Assembly: GCA_900188465.1 (NCBI GenBank)
Contig: FZPE01000004.1
Location: forward strand, 1 to 64,000
Length of the DNA: 64,000 nt
From: Micrococcales bacterium KH10
Lineage (GTDB): Bacteria; Actinomycetota; Actinomycetes; Actinomycetales; Cellulomonadaceae
Direction of reading: 5' to 3'
In this document: piece after piece, positions 30,812-39,855 of the stretch
Layout of the letters: the number at the start of each line of letters is the position of its first letter
How positions within the stretch are numbered: position 1 is the stretch's first letter
Position numbers and translations under genes: made by a program
Notes under the pieces: model-generated
What the model was told of the DNA's origin: nothing
Databases searched by the model: none
Seen by the model: only the letters and a program-made list of their open reading frames with translations

Positions 30812-31629
30812 CAAGCTCATTCAGCCTGGGTTTCGTCCCGGGCATCTCACCGGGGAAATGGGCGCGCGTGTGGCGTCAGCGTTTCCCCGATGTGGAATTG
30901 CGACTTGAGCCGGTTGAACTGGAACCGGCTCAAGTCGCCCATGCTGCCGGGCAACACAATGCGGTGTTGACTCGACTTCCGGTGGCCGATGCTGAGCGTA
31001 AACATGCTGTTCGACTTTATACCGAGGTCACCGTCGTGGTGCTTCCGATCGAGCACGAGCTCACCGTCATGGACGAGTGCTCCCTCGCTGACCTAGAGCC
31101 TTACGTTGTTCTGCTCCCGCCGGATACGGGACTGGAGTGGGATGGCGATCTGCCCGGCCGCCGTTCGAGTGTGGAGCCTGAATCAGCGGCTGATGCGGTG
31201 TCCTGGTGTGCGTCCTCGGCCGGTCTTGTCGTGATGCCGATGTCCTTGGCGAGACTGCATCATCGGAAGGATCTGACCTATCGTCCGGTGGTGGATGCGC
31301 CAGTGTCCACGGTCGCGTTAGTGTGGCCGCGTCGCGAAGCGCACCCGCTGTGCGATGAACTGGCTGGGATTGTGCGCGGACGTTCGGCCAGTAGTTCTCG
31401 AGGTGGTGACGGCAGTCGCATGCCGAGACCTGCTGAGCGTGATGGTGATCGAACGAGGTCTGCTTCCGTGAGCAGCTCACGAACCGCAAAATCAGGCACG
31501 AGGCGAGCAGGCGGCAAGAACTCTGTCGCCGGTGCCGGAAAGAGTTCTCATAGCGGAACAAAAATGCGTCATGGGCCGCAACGAAAGAATCGTGCAACGA
31601 GGAAGAGGCGCGGCAGAAACAGCCGCTGA
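30808..31629 (+). CDS. LysR-type substrate-binding domain protein without HTH, basic tail
   Basis: Only the ligand-binding half of a LysR regulator is present. The first strand LGFVPGISPGKWARV lies upstream of the first standard start (GTG 30868), and an in-frame stop at 30787 leaves no ATG, GTG or TTG before it. CTG at 30808 overlaps the FKBP stop (CTGA) and has AGGGA 7 nt upstream, so it is the best start, giving about 273 residues. From about residue 195 the chain becomes a disordered, Arg/Lys/Ser-rich tail ending RKRRGRNSR, which might bind nucleic acid in place of the missing helix-turn-helix. Ligand and role unknown. Confidence 0.7.
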   Translation: MTSSFSLGFVPGISPGKWARVWRQRFPDVELRLEPVELEPAQVAHAAGQHNAVLTRLPVADAERKHAVRLYTEVTVVVLPIEHELTVMDECSLADLEPYVVLLPPDTGLEWDGDLPGRRSSVEPESAADAVSWCASSAGLVVMPMSLARLHHRKDLTYRPVVDAPVSTVALVWPRREAHPLCDELAGIVRGRSASSSRGGDGSRMPRPAERDGDRTRSASVSSSRTAKSGTRRAGGKNSVAGAGKSSHSGTKMRHGPQRKNRATRKRRGRNSR

Positions 31630-31733
31630 TACGGGTTTCGTGTGGCGGCGAGCAGTATAGTTCCCTGGGTTGAAGTGGAATAGGTCACAAAAAGCCTATT
31701 TTGAAGCGTTTCGCGAGCCCTAATCGGCTGAAC

Positions 31734-31749
31734 TAGGTGGAATCACCTA
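31734..31749. promoter_or_regulatory. Inverted repeat upstream of the pilus operon
   Basis: taggtg gaat caccta, 62 nt before the first pilin gene. Possible operator in the pilus promoter region; no clear -10/-35 pair could be fixed. Confidence 0.35.
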
Positions 31750-31811
31750 TGTGTTTGCCTAGGGATTGCGCATAGTATGGCGTCTGATCCCAATCCTAGT
31801 ATGAGGTTTAG

Positions 31812-34715
31812 ATGCGCCTGCCTTTGAACGAAAACTCCCGCGCCGAAGGGGGAGCGAGACGGTTTGTAGCAGTGATTGTCGCTGCAGCCGTTCTCGGGGC
31901 AATGGCGGTTGTTGGGATGAACACCAACATCGGGATCACACCGTCCTGGGCTGCAGGAACTCCGCTACTGAATGAAAACTTCGACCAGAGTTCCGCGGAC
32001 GACCCAGCAATTATCCCTCTTGGGGATGCCTGTCTCACAGCCGCCCCCAACGGCTCATCGCCGCCGCCGGGCGCTTCAGCATTGTCAAACTGCGGCAATC
32101 GCACCGCAGGCGGGGCACCGCCCAGGGGCGTGGTCCCTGGATGGCTGCAGTTGACTCATGCGGCGCAGAACAGTACTGGCGGCATTTTGTACAATCAGGC
32201 GCTTCCTGCGACGGGTGGCATGGAGATCACCTTCCACCAGGCGCAATACGGTGGCAATGGCGCAGACGGAATCAGCTTCTTCCTTACTGACGGGGCGTAT
32301 AACCTCACCGCGACAGGTGCCGATGGCGGATCGCTGGGGTATGCGCAAAAAGTGGGAACGGGTGCGACAGATCGCCCAGGTGTGGTGGGAGGCTTCCTCG
32401 GCCTTGGCCTCGATGCATGGGGTAACTTTCCACGCAGTAATGAAGGTCGCGGCACCGGATGCGCCGCCAACGGCGAGAATCCTGGAATCGGCAACCCACC
32501 TGCGTCGGACCGGATCCAGAACTCGGTGACGCTTCGTGGCCCTGGTTACGCCGGAACCGGTTGGGTCAACGGATACTGCCTGTGGCAGACCCAGCAGTTG
32601 ACCGGTGGGCTGTCGTTGCGTGCAGACAATCTCGCTAATGCGGCTCGTACTGTTCGCATTCGAGTTCAACCCACCGACAGCAATGGCTATACCACCATCA
32701 CCGTCGATATCGATTTCAACGACGGTCAGGGTTTCCGCTCGATCTTGAGTCACACCACCGATGTTCCCGTTCCCGAGACCTACAAATTCGGAATCTCGTC
32801 GTCGACCGGCGGAAGCCATGACGTACACCTGATCCGCAATGTCCAGGTGAGTAGTATCGTCGAACTCGAAGCCCTGAGCCTCGTCAAGGAAATCGACTCA
32901 ACGTCACCGCTGTCTCAAGCGACCTACGCCGAAGGTGACGTGATCCCTTACCGATTCACCGTCACCAATGGTGGCGCTCTGGCGTTGAACTCGGTGACAG
33001 TCAACGACCCGCTCGTCACCAATGTGAATTGTCCCAGCACTACCCTCGCGAGAGCAGGGGATGCCGGTTCTTCCATGACCTGTACTGGAACCCACACGGT
33101 TACGGCGCAGGAAGCTGCTGCGGCGTCCGGCGAGTTGCCCAATACCGCGGTGGCAACCGGTCTGACTCCGCTTTCGGTCCTCGTCGAGTCAAACGAATCA
33201 ACGGCCATCGCACTGCTTGAAACCCCTGCACCCGCCATTGAGCTCACCAAGCACGCGATCTGGAACGACACCAACAACGACGGTTTAGTGAACCTGGGTG
33301 ACACGGTCACGTACACCTTCAGTGTGGAGAACACCGGCAACATCACGCTTGCTCCAGTGACGATCACCGACCCCAAAATCGGGTTGACCAACGCTATGTG
33401 CGTGGCGAGTCTAGCGCCCGGGGCTTCAGCTAACTGCGGACCGGCGGCTCAGGGAGTTCACACCATCAATGTCGATGATCTCATCGCCAACACCGTTGCG
33501 AACACGGCGACAGCAACCGGTACCCCGCCCAGTCCACTCAGTAACGTCACCGACACGGACAGCACGGATACGCCGACCGTTCCGGCTCATGCTTCGATGA
33601 CGGTGACGAAGACCGCTTCAGTGCAGGGTGATGACGAGATCGGCCACGAAGGCGAACTCATTACCTATACGTTCCGTGTCACGAACACCGGAAGCGTCCC
33701 GATCAGCAATATCCGTGTCAACGACGCAATGTTGAACCTCACGAACTGGCTGTGCAGCGCTGGCCCGCTGGGCCCGGGACACTACGTGGACTGCGTCGCG
33801 CCGAATATGCACACCGTTGACCGCGCCGACCTGCGTGCCGGCGAGATCGTCAACACGGTCTACGTCAATGCTGATGCTCCAACCGGTGTCACTCCGCCCG
33901 CACAGGTCCAGGACACGGAGACAGTCCCCACAGGTGACCCGGTGCTTGGACTGACCTTGGTCAAGCAAGTCGACAATGGCACCACCGGCGCCACAGGGAT
34001 TCCACAGCAGTGGACTCTGACAGCCACGCCCGACAGCATTCCAGGCCAGTCGGCTGTCAGTGGTCCAGGTGGAATCAACGATATTTCTATTCGACCAGGT
34101 ACCTACACCCTCAGCGAAGCGGGTGGTCCCCCCGGATTTAGCGCTAGCGCGTGGAGTTGTGTGACAGCCGGTAACGTTCCGGTCAGCGTCAACAGTTCCG
34201 GTGTGGTGACCTTCACCGCTGATGACGAGGTCACCTGCACTATCACCAACACCGCCATCCCGGGCTCGGTCACTTGGGAGAAGACCGATAGCGAGGGTGC
34301 TCACCTCGCAGGTTCAGTCTGGACTTTGACCGGTCCCAGCCACCCAGCCGGTGTGGAGATCGGGGATTGCATCGCCGCCGATGCAGCGCTGTGCATCGGG
34401 CCGGACCGTGACCCTGCGCCTGGACAGTTTGCGCTCGATGGTCTGGCGTGGGGCAGTTACACCCTGACCGAAACCCAGGCGCCGATCGGCTACCTGCTCG
34501 ATCTGAATCCCCGGACCTTCGTCGTCACAGGTGCTGCCGCTGAAACGGGCATTTCGCTCGGTGCCATCATCAACCACCAGATACCGCCACTGGTCATGCC
34601 GCTGACGGGCGGCTGGGCCCAGGACTACATCCACATGGCCGGACTCGCACTGCTCATGTTTGCTCTCGTGCTCGGTGCCTACCGAGCACATCGAACTAGA
34701 AAATCTCGTCCATAA
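31812..34715 (+). CDS. Pilus tip/adhesin subunit with lectin domain and LPXTG-type anchor
   Basis: 967 residues. Signal peptide (FVAVIVAAAVLGAMAVVG), then an L-type lectin-like domain (about 50-360) with NGADGISFFLTDGAY and FLGLGLDAWGNF, two to three DUF11-like beta repeats (about 365-700), SpaA/prealbumin-like domains with EAGGPPGF and ETQAPIGY, and a sortase signal MPLTG at 929 followed by a membrane segment and RTRKSRP. GAGG precedes the ATG. First of a tip-shaft-sortase pilus set; the lectin domain suggests binding to host or plant glycans. Confidence 0.87.
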   Translation: MRLPLNENSRAEGGARRFVAVIVAAAVLGAMAVVGMNTNIGITPSWAAGTPLLNENFDQSSADDPAIIPLGDACLTAAPNGSSPPPGASALSNCGNRTAGGAPPRGVVPGWLQLTHAAQNSTGGILYNQALPATGGMEITFHQAQYGGNGADGISFFLTDGAYNLTATGADGGSLGYAQKVGTGATDRPGVVGGFLGLGLDAWGNFPRSNEGRGTGCAANGENPGIGNPPASDRIQNSVTLRGPGYAGTGWVNGYCLWQTQQLTGGLSLRADNLANAARTVRIRVQPTDSNGYTTITVDIDFNDGQGFRSILSHTTDVPVPETYKFGISSSTGGSHDVHLIRNVQVSSIVELEALSLVKEIDSTSPLSQATYAEGDVIPYRFTVTNGGALALNSVTVNDPLVTNVNCPSTTLARAGDAGSSMTCTGTHTVTAQEAAAASGELPNTAVATGLTPLSVLVESNESTAIALLETPAPAIELTKHAIWNDTNNDGLVNLGDTVTYTFSVENTGNITLAPVTITDPKIGLTNAMCVASLAPGASANCGPAAQGVHTINVDDLIANTVANTATATGTPPSPLSNVTDTDSTDTPTVPAHASMTVTKTASVQGDDEIGHEGELITYTFRVTNTGSVPISNIRVNDAMLNLTNWLCSAGPLGPGHYVDCVAPNMHTVDRADLRAGEIVNTVYVNADAPTGVTPPAQVQDTETVPTGDPVLGLTLVKQVDNGTTGATGIPQQWTLTATPDSIPGQSAVSGPGGINDISIRPGTYTLSEAGGPPGFSASAWSCVTAGNVPVSVNSSGVVTFTADDEVTCTITNTAIPGSVTWEKTDSEGAHLAGSVWTLTGPSHPAGVEIGDCIAADAALCIGPDRDPAPGQFALDGLAWGSYTLTETQAPIGYLLDLNPRTFVVTGAAAETGISLGAIINHQIPPLVMPLTGGWAQDYIHMAGLALLMFALVLGAYRAHRTRKSRP

Positions 34716-34771
34716 CGCTTGGCGGGATGGACCACAGCCAAACCCCCTTGGCTACTACGAAAGGAAAGAAG

Positions 34772-36262
34772 ATGTCCCACACTGCGAAGCGGTGGAGTCG
34801 CAAAGCGACCGCGCTGCTCGCTGCTATGGCAGTGTCTTTGTTCGGCGCTCTTGCGCTGGCACAGCCTGCCTCGGCAGTCAACATCAACGATGCACGTGAC
34901 GGCAACAGCTCCATCACGATCCACAAGCACGCGCAAGGCGCTGTCGTTGGAACTCCCGCGACCGGTCTTGAACTCGGCACCGCACCGGCTGACCCGCTGG
35001 AAGACGTCGAGTTCCTGCTGTTCCAGCTCACTGGTATCGATCTGGGCGACGAATCCGGATGGGAAACCGTTCAGGACATTCAGGACGCTATCGCGGGTGG
35101 CGCGACTGTTACACCGGACACGGTGCCCAACCCCGCTACCGTGACCATCGGCGGTGAGGGACCGTTCGCCGTGACTGCAGTCGGTTCCGAAGACACCGAT
35201 GCTAACGGTCTGGCACCGTTCACCGGACTGGACTTCGGCATCTACCTCGTCATCGAGGGTGCTGACAGCGGAGACAACAACATCGTTAACCCGGCGCCGC
35301 CGTTCCTGGTCACCGTGCCGACCGCCGCTCCGTCGGGAAGCACCTGGATCTACGACGTTCACGTCTACCCGAAGAACTCGGTGACCAGCGCGACGAAGAC
35401 CTCCGACCTCGGCTCCGCCGGCGCACTGTACCAGGCCGGTGACGTGGTGAGCTGGACCATCACTGCCGACGTTCCCTACCTGGCTCCAGGCGATGACTTC
35501 ACCGAGTTCCGCATCCAAGATGTGCTCCCCAGCGGTCTGACTTTCCTTCCAGCTAGCTCGTCTGTGGTCGTCAGCGCCGGTACCTTTGCATCGCCCGCTG
35601 ACTACACCGTCGTCGAGAGCCCGGTTGGCGAAGTGAACCTGACGTTCACCGGGACAGGTTTGCAGGAGCTTCAGGACGAGGCGCAGGGTGGCACCGTCAC
35701 CTGGACCTTCCAGACCCGTGTCGGCTCGATCCCGGTTAACGGAACCATCAACAACACCGCGACGGTCCACATCAACGACACCGACACCACAGCATCCGGT
35801 AACGCTGGATTCGGTCAGCTGACCATCTTCAAGCACGCCGCGGACGGCAACGCTCCGCTGGAAGGCGCAGTGTTCCACCTGTACCGCACCAACACTGGCG
35901 GTACGCTCAGCGACCGTGTTCAGATCAACGGTGCCGACTGGGTCGGCACCTCCAACGGTTCAGGCGCCATCACGATTCCAGCCCTCAAGCCAGGAACGTA
36001 CTACCTTGAGGAAGTAACCGCTCCTGCCGGTTACCAGCCGCTTGCAGCACCCATCCAGGTGACTATCGTCGCCGGTCAGACCGTGGGAACCTCGGTCAAC
36101 TACGAAGCGGTGGCTAACACTCAGGTCGACGGCTGGGACTTGCCGCTGACCGGTGGCTCCGGAACCACACTGCTGATTTTGGTCGGAAGCGGTCTAGTGT
36201 TGATCGCTGGCGGTGCCGCAATGGTCAACCACCGCCGCAAGAACCGTCAAGTAGCACACTGA
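34772..36262 (+). CDS. Major pilin (SpaA/SpaH type shaft subunit)
   Basis: 496 residues from the ATG at 34772 (AAGGAAAG upstream). Signal peptide ending QPASA, the pilin motif WIYDVHVYPKN whose lysine is the polymerising residue, an E-box YYLEEVTAPAGY for the internal isopeptide bond in the CNA_B domain, and the sorting signal LPLTGG with a hydrophobic segment and a basic tail. Polymerised by the class C sortase downstream. Confidence 0.93.
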   Translation: MSHTAKRWSRKATALLAAMAVSLFGALALAQPASAVNINDARDGNSSITIHKHAQGAVVGTPATGLELGTAPADPLEDVEFLLFQLTGIDLGDESGWETVQDIQDAIAGGATVTPDTVPNPATVTIGGEGPFAVTAVGSEDTDANGLAPFTGLDFGIYLVIEGADSGDNNIVNPAPPFLVTVPTAAPSGSTWIYDVHVYPKNSVTSATKTSDLGSAGALYQAGDVVSWTITADVPYLAPGDDFTEFRIQDVLPSGLTFLPASSSVVVSAGTFASPADYTVVESPVGEVNLTFTGTGLQELQDEAQGGTVTWTFQTRVGSIPVNGTINNTATVHINDTDTTASGNAGFGQLTIFKHAADGNAPLEGAVFHLYRTNTGGTLSDRVQINGADWVGTSNGSGAITIPALKPGTYYLEEVTAPAGYQPLAAPIQVTIVAGQTVGTSVNYEAVANTQVDGWDLPLTGGSGTTLLILVGSGLVLIAGGAAMVNHRRKNRQVAH

Positions 36263-36298
36263 CTCGTGCGGTAGGACATCCCACGTAGTTAGGGGGCT

Positions 36299-36334
36299 GA
36301 GGTGGGGACGGTGCGCAAACGCCGTCCCCACCTC
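36299..36334 (+). terminator. Hairpin between major pilin and sortase
   Basis: 13-bp perfect arms (gaggtggggacgg and its complement) with a 10-nt loop, 36 nt after the pilin stop and 23 nt before the sortase start. It has no T-run; likely a partial terminator or 3' stabiliser that keeps sortase low relative to pilin. Confidence 0.6.
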
Positions 36335-36357
36335 GCATATGTCATTGAAGGGCAAAT

Positions 36358-37314
36358 ATGGGTGGTCACACGGCGGCAAAGTCATCGACAGCATCGGGAG
36401 ATGACGCCACCCGGGCAACATCTAGACGGACGCGCCGCTGGGCAGTTCCCAAGATGGCTGTTGGAATAGCCGTGATCTTTCTCGCGGGGATCAGTCTGGT
36501 GATGTATCCGACGGTGGCAAGCTGGTTCTCGCAGTACAATCAATCGCGCGCCATCGAGCAATACTCTGGTCAGGTGCTGAATATTCCGCCCGCACAGCGC
36601 GCCAAAGCCCTGGAACTCGCCGATGAGTACAACCAGGCTATTCGAGACGGTCGGGCTGTGGTCGGTGCAAATGAACGCATCCCGAGCAGTTCCGGCAGTG
36701 ACCAGGCATTGATCTACGACGAGATGCTCGCCGCTGATGCGGCGGGCCTGATGGCCCGCATCAAGATTCCCGCGATCGGCGTAGACCTGCCCGTCTACCA
36801 CGGCACCGACGATGAGACCCTTCACAAGGGTGTCGGTCACCTTGAAGGAACCGCGCTGCCGGTCGGTGGCGACTCCACGCACTCGGTGCTGACAGGTCAC
36901 CGCGGTCTTGCCAATGCTACGATCTTCACGAATTTGGACCGTGTCGGGATCGGTGACCGGTTTGTCATCGAAGTATTCGGCGAGGTCGTCACCTATCAGG
37001 TGATCGAAACCCAGGTCGTTGAACCGCAGGACACTCAAACGTTGCTCGTTCAACCTGGTCGTGACTTGATGACATTGGTGACATGCACGCCGCTCGGAGT
37101 CAACAGTCACCGCATCCTGGTCACGGGTGAGCGTATTTCACCTACTCCCGACGGCGACCTCAAGGCAATCGGACGTGCGCCCGAGGTACCTCACTTCCCT
37201 TGGTGGGCTGTGATCCTTGGCGGTGCCATTCTGCTGCTTTCGTTATATGTCTGGTGGTCCGGTCGCATCAGACCGCTACCAAACAAGACAGTGAGTCCGG
37301 TTGCCGAATCGTGA
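36358..37314 (+). CDS. Class C (pilus) sortase
   Basis: Transpeptidase that joins pilins. 318 residues. N-terminal membrane segment (VGIAVIFLAGISLVMY), catalytic His181 (TGHRG), Cys243 (TLVTCTP) and Arg252 (SHRIL), and a second C-terminal transmembrane helix typical of class C. The usual DPW/DPF lid motif ahead of the catalytic domain is not evident, so lid control may differ. Cytoplasmic head is Arg/Thr-rich. Confidence 0.93.
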   Translation: MGGHTAAKSSTASGDDATRATSRRTRRWAVPKMAVGIAVIFLAGISLVMYPTVASWFSQYNQSRAIEQYSGQVLNIPPAQRAKALELADEYNQAIRDGRAVVGANERIPSSSGSDQALIYDEMLAADAAGLMARIKIPAIGVDLPVYHGTDDETLHKGVGHLEGTALPVGGDSTHSVLTGHRGLANATIFTNLDRVGIGDRFVIEVFGEVVTYQVIETQVVEPQDTQTLLVQPGRDLMTLVTCTPLGVNSHRILVTGERISPTPDGDLKAIGRAPEVPHFPWWAVILGGAILLLSLYVWWSGRIRPLPNKTVSPVAES

Positions 37315-37429
37315 TGAATTGTTACGGTCGATGCAATGCCAGTTGAGGGGACTGCGTTACAGACTGTACTGAAAATAACCAACTCGACGCACCGTATGCG
37401 CTGTTCCCCTGATCAATTGAGGGGATCAG

Positions 37430-39202
37430 ATGAACATGCGAAAAGTCATTGCAATGGCGGCTGCCACCGTCGTGGGAGTCTCGCTGGCGGTACCGGCACA
37501 GGCAGCGGACGTCGGTGCGGATGATCCCTTTCAGCGCAGCGTATCCGGGAGGGAATCCTCCGAATTAAAGGCAAGTGCCACGGGCAAACGAGTTCAACCG
37601 TCGCGAAAAGAAATTGCCTCGCAACCTGATCCAGCTGCTCTCGGCGGCGAGGAATCGGTCAAGGCCAGCACCCGGCTCAATGCCGGTCTCCGTGACGCGA
37701 AGACAGCTGACCAGCAACCTGGTCAGATCGCTGACAGTCCAACGATTGCTGCTTCGCCTGGCAAATCAACCCCGGGTGCTCTGTTTGGTGTCATCGATGA
37801 GGTCAACTACATGAGGGAGGGACTCACCGCCGCACAGCGAGTGATCTCCGCACATGTGACCCAGACCCAGGCCGGATCGGTCAAGGTTGTCTACCGTCTT
37901 GCAGCAGCCCCGAGTGCTGCTTCATCGGTGCGTATCGACTTACTGCTGGGCCGTTGGAATGACAACGGTTCCTGCATCGCAAATTTCGAGTTGCGGGCCA
38001 TCCCGCATGACAGTGCTCGTGCCGGTTTTGGGTCGGAGAGCACGTGGAAGAACACCTACGCCGCAAAGTTGACCCGTTCGGGCGCCACGGTGACGGCCGA
38101 GACTCCGAAGGCGGCCGCCATTAAGAACGCTAAATGGGACTGTGCCCGGCTGTACACCGGCGTTGAGGATTCGGGCGGGCAGCTGACTATAGGTCAGAGT
38201 TTCTATGCGGTGGATCTGTCTCGCTCAGAACTATCGATACGAGGAATCGACAACCCGATTCGAGCCGTTGCTCAAGGCAAGTGGCTTGATATTCGGCTCG
38301 ATGTACATAACAGCGGCGACGCACCTGCCACGGGCACCAAGGTCACGCTCAAGGGCAAGAAGCTCAAGCTCAAGCCCAAGAACCGAAACGTCGGTACCGT
38401 CGACCGGCGCTCCACTTCGTACGGGGTCAAATTCCGGGTCAAGCTCAATGGTAAGAAGAAACAGAAGCTGACCATCACAGCCAGTGCCGCCAATGGTGCG
38501 AAGGCAACACGGACGATGACGATTCACAGGTTGCCGAAAGCCACGAAATACAAATCATTGGCAGGAAAGTATTTCTGGGGATTCGCCACGACGAGTTTGA
38601 CGGATTATTCGGGCTGGGATACGAATACGGTGTACTTTGCGAATAAGCGATTCGTTCACGTCGGCTTCCCCAAAGGCGGTAAGTTGCCAAAGTGCACGAA
38701 GAAGTCCAAGACTTGCAAGCGTTATAAGTACAACGCCAAGAAGGGTCAAGTCAAGATCGGCAAGAAGCGTTTCAAGATCAACTCACGTGGTTTCTCGGCC
38801 AACGTTCCTGGCGATGGCAAGAAGCGTTTCTACTCGCCGCTGACATTGCCGAAGAAGGGCGCCAAGTTCAAAGTCGATCTGACGAACAAGGACTGGTCCG
38901 GCTACTGCCTGCTTAGTTGCACAGCAACGACGCAGATGCTTGCTTTCAAGAAGAATGGCAGTTTCATCAAGGGCTCATATTCCATTGGCTCCTGGCCGGG
39001 TCTGGGATCGTCATGGGCGGTCATCCCGCCGGACAAACGGGGCACGTACAAGATGATTGGCAAGGGGCGTATCGAGTTGCGGTATGCCGACGGCACCAAG
39101 AAGCGGATGGTCATCGGAGTTCAGCAGGACGAGCGAGAGAAGCCGTCAGCCCGTTACGAGGGCGTCGTATTGGGCGACACGAACTTCTACAACGAGGACT
39201 AG
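37430..39202 (+). CDS. Uncharacterised secreted lysine-rich protein
   Basis: 590 residues; ATG after GAGGGG. Signal peptide ending VPAQAA, a low-complexity linker, a domain of about 170 residues, a CARDB/Ig-like segment (WLDIRLDVHNSGDAPATGTK, about 285-370), then a very Lys-rich C-terminal domain with lipocalin-like strands (YFWGFATTS, GTYKMIGKGRIELRYADG) and two close Cys pairs (CTKKSKTC, CLLSC). No anchor signal. It directly follows the pilus sortase, so a pilus- or surface-related role is possible, but it has its own 115-bp upstream region. Confidence 0.7.
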   Translation: MNMRKVIAMAAATVVGVSLAVPAQAADVGADDPFQRSVSGRESSELKASATGKRVQPSRKEIASQPDPAALGGEESVKASTRLNAGLRDAKTADQQPGQIADSPTIAASPGKSTPGALFGVIDEVNYMREGLTAAQRVISAHVTQTQAGSVKVVYRLAAAPSAASSVRIDLLLGRWNDNGSCIANFELRAIPHDSARAGFGSESTWKNTYAAKLTRSGATVTAETPKAAAIKNAKWDCARLYTGVEDSGGQLTIGQSFYAVDLSRSELSIRGIDNPIRAVAQGKWLDIRLDVHNSGDAPATGTKVTLKGKKLKLKPKNRNVGTVDRRSTSYGVKFRVKLNGKKKQKLTITASAANGAKATRTMTIHRLPKATKYKSLAGKYFWGFATTSLTDYSGWDTNTVYFANKRFVHVGFPKGGKLPKCTKKSKTCKRYKYNAKKGQVKIGKKRFKINSRGFSANVPGDGKKRFYSPLTLPKKGAKFKVDLTNKDWSGYCLLSCTATTQMLAFKKNGSFIKGSYSIGSWPGLGSSWAVIPPDKRGTYKMIGKGRIELRYADGTKKRMVIGVQQDEREKPSARYEGVVLGDTNFYNED

Positions 39203-39209
39203 AGGCGAA

Positions 39210-39254
39210 CCCGGTTCACGTTACGAGCAGCGCACGCCGGTGGCGTGAACCGGG
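39210..39254 (+). terminator. Terminator overlapping the msrA 3' end
   Basis: 11-bp arms cccggttcacg / cgtgaaccggg with a 23-nt loop, 8 nt after the secreted-protein stop. The right arm lies in the last msrA codons on the opposite strand. Confidence 0.5.
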
Positions 39255-39733
39255 CAGTAGCCCAGCGGGTTCTTCGCGAGGTACTGCTGGTGATATTCCT
39301 CGGCGAGATAGAAAGATCCCGCCTGGGCTGCGGACTCGATCTGTGTCGTCACAGCGCCATAACCCGCGGTTGCAAGGCGTGTGGCGAAGGCATCCCGGGA
39401 GGCCAGAGCGGCATCCCGTTGTTCCGGCGTCGTCCAGAAAATGGCTGACCGATACTGTGAGCCGATGTCATTGCCCTGTCGATCTCCTTGGGTCGGGTCG
39501 TGGTTCTCCCAGAACACGGTGAGCAGATCCGCAACCGAGATCTGCTGCGGATCGTACGAGACGCGCACGGTCTCGGTGTGACCGGTAGTGCCGGTGCAGA
39601 CTAGTTCATAACTGGGGTTCGCCACCTGGCCGCCTTGATAGCCGACGGCAGTGTCGACCACCCCGTGCTGTTGTGTGAACAGTTTCTCGACGCCCCAGAA
39701 ACACCCCATCGCGAGGTAGATGGTCTCCGTCAT
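39221..39733 (-). CDS. msrA: Peptide methionine sulfoxide reductase A
   Basis: Repairs methionine-S-sulfoxide. 170 residues from the ATG at 39733, which has a GGGGG-rich site; the longer upstream frame is not MsrA-like. Catalytic GCFWG at the start, then [19 protein letters not shown] and DIGSQYRS, with two further cysteines at the C-terminus ([13 protein letters not shown]) for recycling. Confidence 0.95.
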   Translation of the reverse strand: MTETIYLAMGCFWGVEKLFTQQHGVVDTAVGYQGGQVANPSYELVCTGTTGHTETVRVSYDPQQISVADLLTVFWENHDPTQGDRQGNDIGSQYRSAIFWTTPEQRDAALASRDAFATRLATAGYGAVTTQIESAAQAGSFYLAEEYHQQYLAKNPLGYCPVHATGVRCS

Positions 39734-39855
39734 ATGCGCCCCCAAAGTCATGTTGTATGGCCGACGGGCGCGGCGTACAGATGAGAGAGTGCCGCGCGCG
39801 GGTCTAGTGTGTTCTTCATTGCAGTGTGACACAGACCATGACGGGTAGAGGTGAG

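Noticed and set aside
31755-31778. TTGCCT and TAGTAT as the pilus promoter
   Set aside because: The spacer is only 12 bp, too short for a sigma-A promoter.
38340-38900. Lysine-codon-rich repeats as a possible CRISPR-like array
   Set aside because: These are coding aag runs in the secreted protein without regular spacing.
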